A DNA stretch of 64,000 bases from Calendula officinalis (lineage: Eukaryota > Streptophyta > Magnoliopsida > Asterales > Asteraceae), in the NCBI GenBank assembly GCA_963853835.1, contig OY970835.1, positions 34,174,047-34,238,046 on the forward strand, read 5' to 3'. Of this stretch, positions 21,591-34,064 are shown piece by piece. The notes beneath the pieces were generated by a model. That model had not been told where the DNA came from and did not search any database. It worked only from the letters and a program-made list of their open reading frames with translations. Within the stretch, counting starts at the first letter, position 1. Each line of letters starts with the position of its first letter. The position numbers and the translations under genes are program-made.

Positions 21591-23099
21591 ATTGCTTGTC
21601 CTCAAGCAAATCATCATACGAAAAATTAATTAACTAGATAATGAATTAACACAATAGACACTTTTCTCAATTTCATTCATAGAAATACAACAAATTTCAG
21701 AACCTAGTCCAATTTAGCAGTTAAAATTTTCACTATATTTTATGCCCAAGTTTGTGTAAGACATTAGCTAACTTTTCACAAATCTAATCAAATCTTTACT
21801 ATGCTAATCATACTACTTTTAACTTAGATCCTAATCCACCCTTGTATAACCTATAAATACCATCTTTATGAAAATTACCCAATTAGTAAGGTTAAAAGAA
21901 GAAAATCTAGTTTATTTATTCGTTTCAAAACTTATTTGCTTTATTTATTTATTCATGCTTTGCATGTTTATTTATTTATTTACTTACTTATTTTTCATTT
22001 CTTTTTATACATGCTTTGCATGTTTTCTAATTTTATTTATTTATTTTGTTTGGAAGAGAGAACCACAACTTTCATTGAGAACCCGCATAAAAGACTTTCG
22101 ACCAACATGTCCAGATCAGTTGACCTTAGAATGCTAGGTTTGAAGGACCCCTCGGGCGTACTCGTCGGGAACCCAAGGTGGGCTAATTGTTCTCCCTAAG
22201 TATTTAATTAGGTATTTATCCAAGAATCGATTCGAACCTCAGCTTACATTGTGAACCCGCATAAAAGACTTTCGACCAACATGTCCAGATCAGTTGACCT
22301 TAGAATGCTAGGTTTGAAGGACCCCTCGGGCGTACTTGTCGAGAACACAAGGCCGGATGAATATTCTCACCGATTCTCAAATTTTTTATTTATATTTATT
22401 ATTAGCAATTTATTCACGTAAACTAAAGGCCCTTAATTCAACCTAATGTCATCGGGAGCTAACTTTGCTAATCTTAATTTTCTAAAAGACAATTTTTATA
22501 GATTTTACAAGACATTTCAAATTTTCCAAGTTAGGAAGTGGTTTAATTAACAAGTTAAAAAGATAATTAGATCGGCGAAAAGCCACAAAAATTGACACAT
22601 AAAAGCTAGGTAAAATTTTGCCCTTTAAAGTGAACTTTATTGTCCAAAAATTGTTTTCTAAGGTTGAGATGTGTCTAAAAAAAAATTTTGCTGATTAAAA
22701 CAATTTGTGTATTTAGATGATGATTTCCTAGAGAACTATCCACGTGGTGAAACTCACCCCCATGCCCACACTTAAAGCTTTGCATTGTCCCCAATGCAAT
22801 AATATTTTAAGCAAACGGGAAAAAGTAAATAAAAGAGTAAAAGAAAGGTACTCCCTGGGGGTGCTTTGTGTTGATTCCATGCTTTTGTGGTCCAACATAA
22901 TATGCTCCAAGTCCAAGTTTCAACTCCAAACAAGAATTTTGTTCTAAACATCACAACCAACAGAAACACATAAAAGTAGAAAACATAAAATAAAGTAAAA
23001 CAATAACATAGTCGGATAGTAAAGTACAACCCAATCGAACGAAAAGTAATAAAAGGAAAATAAAATAAAATGGTTCAAATTCAAAGACAAACGGATGGA
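21591..23099 (-). other. Athila 3' untranslated region
   Basis: About 1.5 kb between the extra ORF and the 3' LTR, without a credible gene. It has a TTTA-rich low-complexity stretch (21915-22050, with GCATGCTTTGCATG-like repeats) and a dispersed direct repeat (22079 and 22253). Confidence 0.7.
22079..22350 (-). repeat. Two direct repeats of about 98 bp, 174 bp apart
   Basis: 22079-22176 and 22253-22350 share GAACCCGCATAAAAGACTTT and the following sequence to GTCG.GAAC.CAAGG, with few differences. The intervening 76 bases are not repeated. They lie in the Athila 3' UTR. Confidence 0.9.
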
Positions 23100-25345
23100 T
23101 CACTGGTCAAGATCATCGCGGTGCGGTGTCGAGTCATGTTGCTGGTACCATGCGTCATAAGTATCGAAGTTCGGTGGTGCTGTCATGCTCGGGGCCCAGT
23201 ATGGCATTGGTTCGTAGTCAATTGGTAAGGCGGGTTGAGACCCAAATGATGTTGTTGTGGCCCGAGCTTGCCAATTCTGAGACATTTGCAACCGCTCGCC
23301 TTGGTAATAATTTCGTTGAAGTTGTAATTTCATGTCTCCCATATATTGCCTGACTCCAACGTATTCGGTTTGTAGGCCCGCCATGTGTACCTGCAAATTT
23401 GCTAAATCTGTATGAACACCACCCATCCGCATGTCGAGTTGTTGAAAGGATTGATACGGGTCAAATGCGGATGGTGTTGTGCGAGAACCCGATGCTTGAT
23501 CTTGACCTTGACTTTGAATGTTATCTTCCACATCCACTTGCATCGCTTCTTGATGTAGTGGCGGCGCCACATCTTCGTCTTCACTCTCTAACCCTTGTTC
23601 ACGTCTTGCTTTCTTTCTTAGCCTGATCTCTTCTTGCCTCCTTAGCTCTTTCTCTCTTTCAACCCCGAAATCCCATTCATAATGTTTGGTTTTATCAATT
23701 CTTTTAATTGCATGCATACCCTTTAAGGCGTTTTTATCGAGCCAACCCATCTCTAGGGTTGTTAAAGAATCCTTAACTCGCGAAGTAAGTATACCGTAGG
23801 TTTTTGCAAGTCGGGAGATGTACTGACCCCCACACAGACCACTAGCGGCTTTCTTTCCTGTGGCTTCACTCAGAAATTGGGCGATAACGTATGGTATGTG
23901 AGTGAAAGCTCGTGAATCCCGCAACCGACTTAATAGCCAAAGGTCCATTTGACTCACTTTCTCTCTACTGTCTTTCCTTTGGTTTATAGTATTGGCAATT
24001 ATCCGGTGGAGGACTTTATCCTCGGTTGAGTACATTTTTGATGATTTTGTATTGGCGTTTTCATACTCGCCAGCACCAATTTCTGCCCAAATGGGTCCAT
24101 AACGGATATCATCTGCGGGTTCCATCTCACATAGGGATAAGTAACGGTGAAATTCGGGTTGTTCCATCTCATCTGCTTTATAAAGCTTAAGACGTGTAGC
24201 CAAACCTTTCAAAGATAGTTCCCGATATTCACCCCCTAACCAGAATCGCATACAAGGAACATCAAAACCCTCTTTGGCGTCTGCTTTGTTGAAGTGGAAA
24301 GATGACAGGAATTGGTAAACCAGTTCTGAGTAGATCGGTTTTCTCATTTCTAAGGCCACTTCCCATGCATTACACTTCACTATCGGTACATCGTTCTCAT
24401 CAAGGAGAAATCGGGGATAGTATTCCCGTAGGTTCTGAACTTTGCGTACATCTTCCATATATTTCCAATCCAAAGTTCTACCCGGTTCAACTGATCTGTT
24501 TTTGATTTCTTCGTATTTAGCTTTAACTTTCTCTCTTGTATCGGGGTTAGGAATGGTGTTGAAGTTCATGAACACATGTTTTCCCCGTACAATTAATTCT
24601 CGGGGCATGCCATCTTCGTGTACCGAAGTGGACTTGGATGACCCGGCAGCACCTCTTGGTCTCTGTCAAACAATCACATAAGAATTTAATTAATTAGAAG
24701 TGTTATATATTTTCAAAACAATTAAGGGAGTCGATAAAAGATAGAAACTAGTTTATAATACCGTTTTCCCTTACCCACACTTAGTTATAAACATAATTAT
24801 ACAATTGTGTTTAACTAAGTGTGGTTTAATGTAACACTTAAAAATTAATTTTACGTTGAAGTTCATATAAATTTTACTTAAAATTGTGTTTACAATAAAA
24901 ATTTTCCATCAAATTGTTAACATTTGTATTTTAAGATCAAAAACCATATGTAAAGATGAAAATTTAGCCAAATTGTATAAAATTGAACTAGTATTGCTAC
25001 TAATTCTATTAAAATCAGTTGTTTATATCATAATGTGATAATTTGACAACCCTAAGTACATGAATTTCGGATTTTTGGTTTCAATTTCAACCCTAGTTCA
25101 TGAAGTTTCTTCCCAAAAATCAATTCAAGTTTAAAAATTCGGATTAGGCATTAAGGTATAGTGCAAATTCGACTACATTGCAACCTAAAACTTCAACTTG
25201 TCAAGAATCACAAGCAAAACCCGAAACAATTTGAAAAATTTTCAAATTTTCGGCCCTAATTCATAAACCCTAAAAAATTGAAGATTCCTACTCCTAAAAG
25301 ATGATTAAACAATGAAAAGAGGAGCACACAAACCTTAGATGCCAT
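23100..25345 (-). CDS. Athila ORF1-family (env-position) protein, spliced
   Basis: The long exon (23100-24662) encodes a protein of the Athila ORF-1 family: PRELIVRGKHVFMNFN, LREYYPRFLL, FDVPCMRFWLGGEYRELSL, SRLAKTYGIL. It has a charged stretch (REKELRRQEEIRLRKKARR) and a low-complexity acidic/Q tail. An acceptor (tttgacag/AGACC) at 24663 and a donor (TCTAAG/gtttgtg) at 25334 join it in frame to a tiny first exon, 25334-25345, encoding only MASK. The protein is then 524 aa. It lies downstream of pol, where Athila elements keep their env-like gene. I see no signal peptide or clear membrane segment. The frame is intact. Function is unknown. Confidence 0.8.
24663..25333 (-). other. Intron of the Athila ORF1-family gene
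   Basis: 671 bases with gt...ag borders on the minus strand, AT-rich, with a T-rich tract before the acceptor. It separates the four-codon start exon from the main exon. Confidence 0.7.
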
Positions 25346-25449
25346 AGAATTGAAGAAAGGAGGAAGATTTTTGTTGGAATTCGGGTTTGGAATAGTGATT
25401 TTCGGTGGTGGGATCGACTGGGAAAAAATAAATTGACGATGGTTTAGGG

Positions 25450-25810
25450 TTTTTGGGTTCTGGACGCGACAGAGATCGAGAGAAGGGATTTAAGCCCTAT
25501 CGAACACGGGACGCGACAAGCCAGGCGTCGAGGGCGCGACAACAACGGCAGTTCGGATCGAGGAATTGGATCGGGCTGCTCGCGTGCGCGACGGATATGG
25601 GCTCGAGTACGCGACAACATCTGGAATGACTTTGTTTTTCTCGGACACACGCGCGCGCGACACGGATAGGCTCGCGGGATCGTGAAACGCGACAAGGGGA
25701 CGGATAAGGGTCGCGCGGCTCGACAAAGGTATCCCGGACGCGAGATACCTTCTGTTTTGAGGGTCTTTTTCCAAACTCGGTCGCGCGGAGAGACAAGTGT
25801 GTCGCGAACT
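25450..25810. repeat. CpG-rich block with GCGACA/CTCGCG units in Athila
   Basis: About 360 bases between pol and the ORF1-family gene are dense in GCGCGACA, CTCGCG and TCGCGCG motifs, in strong contrast with the AT-rich surroundings. Short open frames on both strands are a by-product of the composition. Similar but shorter blocks are in both LTRs. Confidence 0.7.
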
Positions 25811-26058
25811 CGACAAGTACTGGAAAAAAAACTTTTTTTTTTTAATTTAAATCTAAAATGCAGAAATAAAATGGAGAAAAATATTAAAACCACGGGTTGC
25901 CTCCCGAGAAGCGCTTCATGGATTTACGAGTCTAGAGCTTGACTCGGTGTTGCTCTTCTTACTTGCTTTTCTTCATCGAGGCGAAATGCACAACCTCTCC
26001 TTCTTTCTCTTCTTCATCCATTCCTTCGTAGTATTGTTTAAGGCGGTGACCATTTACG

Positions 26059-29000
26059 CTAAAATGGCCACCCTTCTCGGTGACAAGGTCGACATATCCC
26101 GATGGGTGTTGTTTGACAACTGTGTACGGACCAACCCATTTTGACTTTAGTTTTTCCAGGCGAAAACTTATATCGAGATTGATATATCAAAACCTTATCA
26201 CCCGCCTCAAAATACTTATGAATTCTCAACCTCATGTCATGCCAATGTTTACTCCTTTCCTTGTAAATCCGGGAGTTCTCATAAGCATGGAATCTTTCTT
26301 CATCAAGTTCGTTGAGTTGTTGACGCCTTTCCGTCCCTCCTAAGATAGCATCCATGTTACATTCCTTGATAGCCCAATATGCTTTATGTTCAATTTCAAA
26401 CGGGAGGTGACAAGCTTTTCCGTACACCATTCGGTATGGTGTGCATCCGATAGGGGTTTTGAAGGCGGTTCGGAATGCCCATAAAGCATCATCAAGACGT
26501 TGAGACCACGTCTTGGGATTTTTCACAATGGATTTTTCAAGAATTCTTTTCAAGGCTCTATTAGTGTTCTCGACTTGACCACTCGTTTGTGGGTGATAAG
26601 CCGTTGAGAACCGATGGTGGACACCATATCGTTGGAGGGTTTTCTCCATAAGATGATTTGCAAAGTGAGTGCCACGATCGCTAATAAGAGCCCTTGGGCA
26701 TCCGAAACGACAAAATAAGGACCTCATGAAATTAACTACAACTCGGGCATCATTAGTTGGTAACGCTTTTGCCTCGGCCCATTTAGAGACGTAGTCAACC
26801 GCCACAAGTATGTACTTGTTGCCGTGAGAACTCGGGAATGGTCCCATGAAGTCAATGCCCCACACGTCGAATATCTCACAAACTTGGATGCCATGTTGGG
26901 GCATTTCATCCCGTTTGGAGATGCTTCCGGTTCGTTGACATGCATCACATATCTTGACCAAAGTGTAAGCATCTTTAAAGATGGTAGGCCAATAGAATCC
27001 CGCATCCAACACTTTTCGGGCGGTGTAGTTTGGACCGAAGTGACCCCCGGTAGGCCCTTTATGACATTCGTTGAGAATGTCCTTTGCTTGATCACCGGCG
27101 ACACAACGTCTATGCATGAAATCAGCACCGACTCGAAAAAGATATGGGGATTCCCAATGATAATGCTTAAGATCAGAAAAGAACTTCCCCTTTTGTTGAT
27201 GGGTCATCCCTTTCACAAGAACACCCGCCGCTAGATAATTTGCAAAGTCGGCGAACCATGGGTCATCTTCCTCGGTGTCTTGTAAAGCATTGATGGCCTC
27301 GAGAAATTCTTCAGGAAATTCATCATTAATCTCATTCTCATTAAACTCCTCAAGGTGAGGGTTCTCGAGACGGGATAAATGATCCGCAGCAAGGTTCTCC
27401 GCCCCTTTTTTATCCTTGATCTCAATGTCAAATTCTTGTAGGAGAAGAATCCAACGAATGAGTCTCGGTTTAGCATCTTGCTTGGCGAAGAGATACTTCA
27501 ATGCAGAGTGATCCGTATAGACAATGGTTTTAGATAAAATCAGATAAGGACGGAATTTGTCAAAAGCGAACACCACAGCTAAAAGCTCTTTTTCGGTGGT
27601 GGTGTAATTCGCTTGAGCACCGGTGAGTGTTCGACTAGCGTAGTATATTGGTTGGAAGTGATTGTTCACACGCTGTCCCAACACCGCACCGAGTGCGTAA
27701 TCACTCGCATCACACATGAGTTCGAATGGTAAATCCCAATCGGGAGATACCATGATAGGAGCATTTGTGAGACGGTCTTTCAGAAGATTGAAGGCCTCCA
27801 CACACTCGGGATTGAACACGAAGGGTGTGTCCTTCTCAAGAAGATGAGTCATGGGTCGGGTTATCTTGGAGAAGTCCTTGATAAACCTACGGTAAAACCC
27901 CGCATGACCGAGAAAGCTCCTCACTGCTTTGACATTTGAGGGTGGAGGGAGTTTAGCAATAACGTCGATTTTAGATTTATCAACCTCCAACCCTTCTTTA
28001 GAGATCTTATGCCCCAATACGATGCCTTCACGCACCATAAAGTGACACGTTTCCCAATTAAGCACAAGATGGGAATTCTCGCACCTAATAAGGACTCTCT
28101 CGAGACTTGCAAGACATGAATCAAATGAGTTTCCAAAGACTGAAAAATCGTCCATAAAAACTTCCATACAATCCTCGATCATGTCTTGGAAGATGGATGT
28201 CATGCAACGCTGAAATGTAGCAGGCGCGTTGCACAACCCAAATGGCATCCTTCTATATGCAAAGGTACCGAACGGACATGTGAAGGTGGTTTTTTCTTGG
28301 TCCTCGGGATCGATGGGGATTTGGAAGTAGCCAGAGAAACCGTCCAAGAAACAATAAAAGTTATTTCCGGCTAGTCTCTCCAACATTTGATCAATGAAAG
28401 GCAGAGGAAAATGATCCTTGCGAGTTGCATCATTGAGTTTTCGGTAGTCAATGCACACTCGCCATCCCGTGACAGTTCGAGTTGGAACAAGTTCGTTCTT
28501 ATCGTTACGGACAACTGTCATCCCTCCTTTTTTCGGAACCACTTGGACCTGACTCACCCATGGGCTATCTGAGATGGGATAGATGAGACCTGCATCAAGT
28601 AGTTTTAAAACCTCCTTCTTAACCACATCTTTCATATTCGGGTTCAACCTCCTTTGTCTTTGTACACTTGGCTTGAAGTTGTCCTCCATGAGGATTTTGT
28701 GTGTACAGAAAACAGGGTTGATTCCAGGTATGTCCGCGGTTTTCCAGGCAAGAGCCCGTTTGTGAGATTTCAAGATTGTTACTAATTGGGTTTTTTCAGT
28801 AGAGGATAGGTTCGAAGATATGATGACTGGTAGTTCAGATTCTCCTTGTAAAAAAGCATATTCCAGATGGCCAGGTAACGGTTTAAGTTCTAAGGAATGA
28901 GGGTCCTCTAAAGATGTTTTGATTCGGAGATTTTGTTCAGGATCGAATTTCTCAAAATCATCTTCATTTTCTTCCGAATCCTCTTCATCAAGGTGAAGTA

Positions 29001-29117
29001 ATTCCTCGAACTCTGAGAGATCTTGGATAGATTCGGGAGAGTCTGGAGTGACATCACCATAGGTAGTGATGTCATCGCAATCTAGATCTAGAAATGAAGT
29101 AATTTCCTCCTCCATGC
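26059..29117 (-). CDS. pol: Athila pol: reverse transcriptase, RNase H, integrase
   Basis: An open frame of about 1018 residues. The RT domain (about 170-350) has IDYRKLND, FLDGFSGY and the catalytic FMDD at residues 320-323 (F in place of Y). RNase H follows (MCDASDYALGAVLG, TDHSALKYL). The integrase H2C2 finger (CHKGPTGGHFG... CDACQ) and core (GIDFMGPF, ISDRGTHF, HPQTSGQVENTNR) then complete the Ty3 order. The N-terminus is cut by the Sirevirus: one copy of the TSD CATGC spans the Met, and the frame joins directly to the protease-bearing ORF at 40606, so gag-protease and pol were one polyprotein. Its C-terminal residues merge into the spacer near 26060. It makes and inserts element cDNA. 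Confidence 0.92.
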
Positions 29118-29621
29118 TGTTAGGTCACAACAACCCTGGTTTATAATGTTAATTGATAGATTATTATACTTAGAGAAATATTAGAGTGATAACACAAGAA
29201 TATAGTCAATGTATAAATCCACTGAGTGTGGCTTGTTGCGGAATAAAAAGACCACTGCTCAATTACAAAAGATGTGAATATGTAAAGTAAATTGGTGGTT
29301 TCTCCTTTGCAAGATGATCTCTATTTATAATGATATAGAGATCTTACATAATGAGCAAAGGAGTAACCGAAGGACTAAGGTAGGAAAATGACTAAGATCA
29401 AGGGATTTGATCTTAGTCCGTTACATATGGTAACTCAGTCCTTCTACTCAGTCCTTGTACTCAGTATCACTATCTGATACTGAGTACTGATACTGAGTTC
29501 CAATACTAATCACTCAGTATCAGACCTAAACTTAGCTATATTATTCTACATATTAATCAAAGCTAGTCTAGGTTGTTTTGTTATCTTAAGATCCAAAGGG
29601 GCAAGGCTTTTTGCCTTAACA
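29118..29621 (-). repeat. Sirevirus 3' LTR
   Basis: 504 bp, TG...CA, paired with 40102-40605. Its U3-like end (29440-29560) is a cluster of CTCAGT, ATACTGAG and GTACTGAT units. Confidence 0.95.
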
Positions 29622-29635
29622 ATCTCCCCCTATCT
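29622..29635 (-). other. Sirevirus polypurine tract
   Basis: Minus strand AGATAGGGGGAGAT directly before the 3' LTR. Confidence 0.85.
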
Positions 29636-31535
29636 AATGATAACAAAACAATTACAAAGAGATAAACAAAAAAAAAAATACAACAGCCTAGGTAGCAACA
29701 TCTTCTTCTTAATTTGCTGTTGATGGCTTCATTCTCATAGAAGACTTCTTGTTTGATGTGGACAAACTCTTCTCTGCTTTTGAGTTCATCCCTTCTACAA
29801 TTCAGAACTGCAACAATCTTCTTTCTGAACCAAGAGTCTTCTTTCTTGGTGATCATCCATTTCAGTCCAACAAGGTGACTGATTTGAGCTCTTGGTAGAT
29901 CTTCTTCAGAAATGAAGCACTCTCTATCCTCTGAGTCAGTATACATATATCCAGAAGTTGGATATATGACACTCTTATGATCCTGAAAAACAAGGTTAGG
30001 AGGAAGAGGGTACTTTTTAAGATATTTGTATGTATGAAGACATTCTGGTCTGTTGTTTGAGTAAGCCTCAGTCATCACACTGAGTGTTCTATACTCTATT
30101 TCATGAAGTAAGTCCTTCTCATAACATACTGCAGCTACTGCATAGATCTCATCCTAGACTATTTGATCATAAGTTGATTTCTTTGGAAGCTCTTTGATCA
30201 GTCTTGTGATCTTCACCCAGTCTTGAAGACCAATTCTTTGAATATCATGAATAAATAACTTCATGGGAGGACTTGTTAAGCCAGTACAAGTGATAGTGAT
30301 TCTTCCTTCTTTGAGCTTCACTTTTACTTTATTGACATCCAGATTTAACCAATGTATCCCCCTTACATTTGGAAATGTTTTGGTCCTCAAGAACTCCTTC
30401 CTTTCCTCCTTATACTGAGTCCTAGCAGCAACCATATTCCAATAATGTTGAATATGGTCTGGACCCTTTCTTGAGATTCTATGTGAAGGACCAGGAGTAT
30501 CAGTATCTGGGTCAGATTCTGGTTCAGCTTTGATTCCCAACTCTTGCTCATATAAAAATCTTTCTTGTTCTGCCCAGAGTTGTTGAGAAGTCAGTCTTGG
30601 AGCCTGCTCAGTATCACTGTCCAATGTATGAACAGGTCTTCTTTGTCTTGTTACCAAGGGAGCAGGTTCCTCACTTGATTCAGAAGAGGTGAGAACTGCA
30701 TTGATGGGTCTTCTTGATAAGGAACTCCTTCTTCTAATCACCAGATTTTCTGGTTCTTCATCATCCGAGGATGATGATGAAGAATTTTCTTGTTCTACCA
30801 GATTCAGTGCATAGTTCACTAAACCTGGTTCTTCATCTTCATCGTCATCAATAGGCCAGATGAAAGGCCTATATACCACAATTTGCAAGTTATTTTCTTC
30901 TAGAACAGGTGGCTCAGTATAAGCTTGCTGTGGTTGGTCACTGTGAGTCTCCCCCTGAGCAGATGGCTCAAGTGGTTCTTGAACTTGTAATGCTGACCTA
31001 GTTCTTTGTCTTCTTCTCTCATACTGAATGCGAAGTGGCTCAGTATGAGGGCTTTGTTGATGTTGTTGTTGTTGTTGTGGAGGTTGATCTTCATTCAATC
31101 TTCTTCTTTTCCCCCCCTGAGCAGATGGCTCAGTTTGATCAACCTAAGTATCTCTTTGTCTCTTCTCCCCCTTTTTGTTATCATTGGATGAGGAGGGAAG
31201 AGGATCAGTATCACCACCCATGTCCCCTTCTGGTTGTTCAAGAGTAGGGGAGGGCATGGGCTCAGTTGCAGCATCAGTATCACCAGCATCTCCTTCTCCT
31301 TCTCCTTCTTCATTGTGGTCACCATGTGAAAATGGTGGAGTTTGTGGTTGCTGATGTGGTTGTTGAAATAGTGAGACTGACTGTTTTATTGAGTCAATAT
31401 CACCACTCATCTTGTCCATTCTGGCTAGTATTATACTTTGAGTATGTTGGATGGCCAGAATTTGCTGCATGATTGCTTGCAGAGTCACTTGGTCTCCTGC
31501 AGCCTGTGATGCCTGAATGCCCTGCACAGATGGTG

Positions 31536-32224
31536 CTAAAGAAACAAAAAAAAAAAAAACTGGTTAAAAGAAAAGGTTTATCAAATAGAATTGTGGTGTT
31601 GTTTAATTCTATAATCATATAAACAGAGTTTTTGAAGTCTGTATTTCATCTGGTTTATGATGAAATATTGTGGACTTGTGCATAGCATGTGTAAGAAGGT
31701 TTTAGTAAAAGTGAGTGTGTAAATTTAAGTAGCTCAGTATAGGATAAGTCACATTTACTAAAAGGTTTGGGTTTTGGAATTCGAAGCCTGGGATGTGCTT
31801 CTAGTTATTTTCAATGTTTATCACTCGGTATTAGAGTGATAACAGAAATGTGGCTAAACCCCATGGAAAGTTTTTTGGATTTTGTGGCTTAAGGGTTTGT
31901 GATCATTTCTTGAATGATGCTACCCAACTCAAAAATAAGTTGGACATAATTCAAGCAGCACCAGTGGGTGTCAGTATGACATCAACCACCATTGTCTCTT
32001 TAAATGTTGAGACAACTGTAGACTGACAATGATCAATTTTGTGTGCTCAGTATATGAATTTTGCATAGCAGCAGTGGGCTAGCTATGTTGGCCATAAAAG
32101 GATATATATTTGAAAGATCGTTTGAGACTTTGGTCAGTATTGAGTTGGTACTGGCCAATACTTAGTCTCTATTTGGGAATGAAATATATATATATAAGTT
32201 TAAGGGCTTTTTAGAAATTCATAC
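31536..32224 (-). other. Intron of the Sirevirus env-position gene
   Basis: 689 bases, gt...ag on the minus strand, with a T-rich tract before the acceptor. The bases flanking it join in frame. It contains several CTCAGTAT motifs. Confidence 0.6.
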
Positions 32225-34064
32225 CTGAGACTCTGTCAGATTCCCTTCTAGTGTCTGCAGAGGTCGGTGCAGGATCATGTATTTGTTGATGTGCAGCACC
32301 AACATCTTCAATACCGACCTCTCTGTCATGCTGAGCACCTTCCAGTGTAGTCTGTGCATATTGAATCTCCACATCAAGAGGAACTTGAGGTTCCTCAATT
32401 AGTTGAGCAGTTTGGACTAGTTCTGGACCTGGAAGGTCAGCGGTGGCTGCAACTAGGCTTTGGGCTTGAAGAGATGCAGTTAATGATGGAACATTTGCAG
32501 GCTGCACCTCCTCAGATGATAAGTTTCCCATAATAACAGGGGAAAGATGTCTTCTTCTTCTTTGGAGGACCAGTGGTGTGTCTTCTGAGGACTCAGTATC
32601 AAAAGCTGTTTCAATATGAGGAGCATCAAGATCCTTTGCAGGTGGAGAGATATGCTGTTGAGTAGGTTCTTGAACTTGTGGAACATCCTGCATCTCAATT
32701 TCTGGACCGGCCTGTGCTCCATTACCACTATTGTCATTATTATCATCATCATCATCATTGTCTGACTCAGTATCAGACATGTCTTCTTCATTATCGATGT
32801 GTTCTTGAACAATGGCCCACATAGGAGGACTTACAAGAGGTTCTCCTTCTCTTGGCATGTAAAAGAAAATCTTCTCACTAAGAGGAGGAAGATCAACCCT
32901 TGGACTGTGAAACTCAGCATAAATATGTGTGGGCATTGAGTGTTGAAAGATGAGTGATAAAAATCTGCAGAAAGGGACATTGCATTCCCTTGTGTTAGCC
33001 CGAACCAGAGCAGCTAATTCATTGAAAATGAGCCGTGCATAATCAATGTTTCTTCCATAGTACAAGGCATGTACTATTTGCATCCCAAATTCATTTATTT
33101 GGTCCAAAGCTCCCGTCTTGTGGGTCATACACCGAATTATTGTTGTAATGAGAATACCCCACATAGGACCAAATTCGTTTCTTTTGATGATTCATGTTGT
33201 TCCTCTTCGACCCAAAAATGGCAGTACTGAGCGTGCCTCTGATCTATCAACAAATGGGTCATACTGAGCTTGTGCTGGAAGCCTCAGTGTTTCACGAATG
33301 ATTGCAGTAGAAACAAAAGCTCTTCTTTGATCCCTAATTACCCATCCAGTAATCATATCTGGAGAATCGAGTGTGGCAGAGTACCAAAACTCACATAACA
33401 TTTCTGGGTAAATTGCTCGAGGAGATAAGGTCAATGCACGAGCAATTGGGCAATGCTTCATAAAAGTGACAATATTTTTGAATTCTTGGCATACCCAGGC
33501 TTGAGGAATAGTGAAATTCGCTGTGATGTTGTTCCTCGCAAACCTGGGCACTTCATCATTTCGGAATTTGATTTCCGATTCAACTTCTGGAGCAACAAAA
33601 GTGTAATTCGCCATCTGTGATTTTGATTTGAAAAAAGTTTGCTTGCTAATAGAAAGTGAAATCGTTAATCGCAGAGAGAATTGAAAATGAAAGAAAGAAA
33701 TAACAGTTAAAAAAAATTGAAGTAAAAATAAACGGTTATTTATAGGAGATTTGAAAGATAATTAAGGTATTGGGAAGTAAAAACGGCTGATTTGATTGCC
33801 TTATCCTCTGCCAACGGTAACTTTCTTATTAAGAAATGTTACCGTTTGAGCAGTATGAGGATTAAGCTCGGTTTGAGCGCCGTAATACCCCAAAACTGAG
33901 TAAAAAAAAAAATTATTAAAAAAAATAATAAAATTATAAAAACAATTAATTTACTCTGGAAATGAATAAAAAAAAATAAAAATTTCAAATTTTGATGATA
34001 ACAGACTAGTGATACTGAGTGGTCAGTATCAACATGAGTGCAACTGAGCGTTCAGTTTTAAAGA

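Larger units (their letters stand above)
29581..33614 (-). pseudogene. Sirevirus env-position gene with intron and nonsense codons
   Basis: Downstream of pol, 33614-32225 starts MANYTFVAPEVESEIKF and encodes a helical domain found in plant retroelement ORFs, then an acidic tail. A donor (TCAG/gtatga, 32224) and acceptor (tttctttag, 31536) remove a 689-base intron and keep frame. The second exon is rich in Q, E, S and P with a coiled-coil-like start (QAIMQQILAIQ). Three in-frame stops, at 33192-33194 (TGA), 31144-31146 and 30154-30156 (TAG), divide it. The frame goes on to about 29700 and then into a hydrophobic run that overlaps the LTR and may be chance. Sireviruses are known to carry an env-like gene here; the role is unproven. 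Confidence 0.65.

Noticed and set aside
22079..22350. Possible CRISPR-like repeat-spacer unit
   Set aside because: Only two long repeats in a plant retroelement; no array.
25444..25893. Overlapping minus-strand open frames of 100-150 codons rich in Arg/Ser
   Set aside because: They arise from the CpG-rich block, are open in several frames at once, and show no motif.
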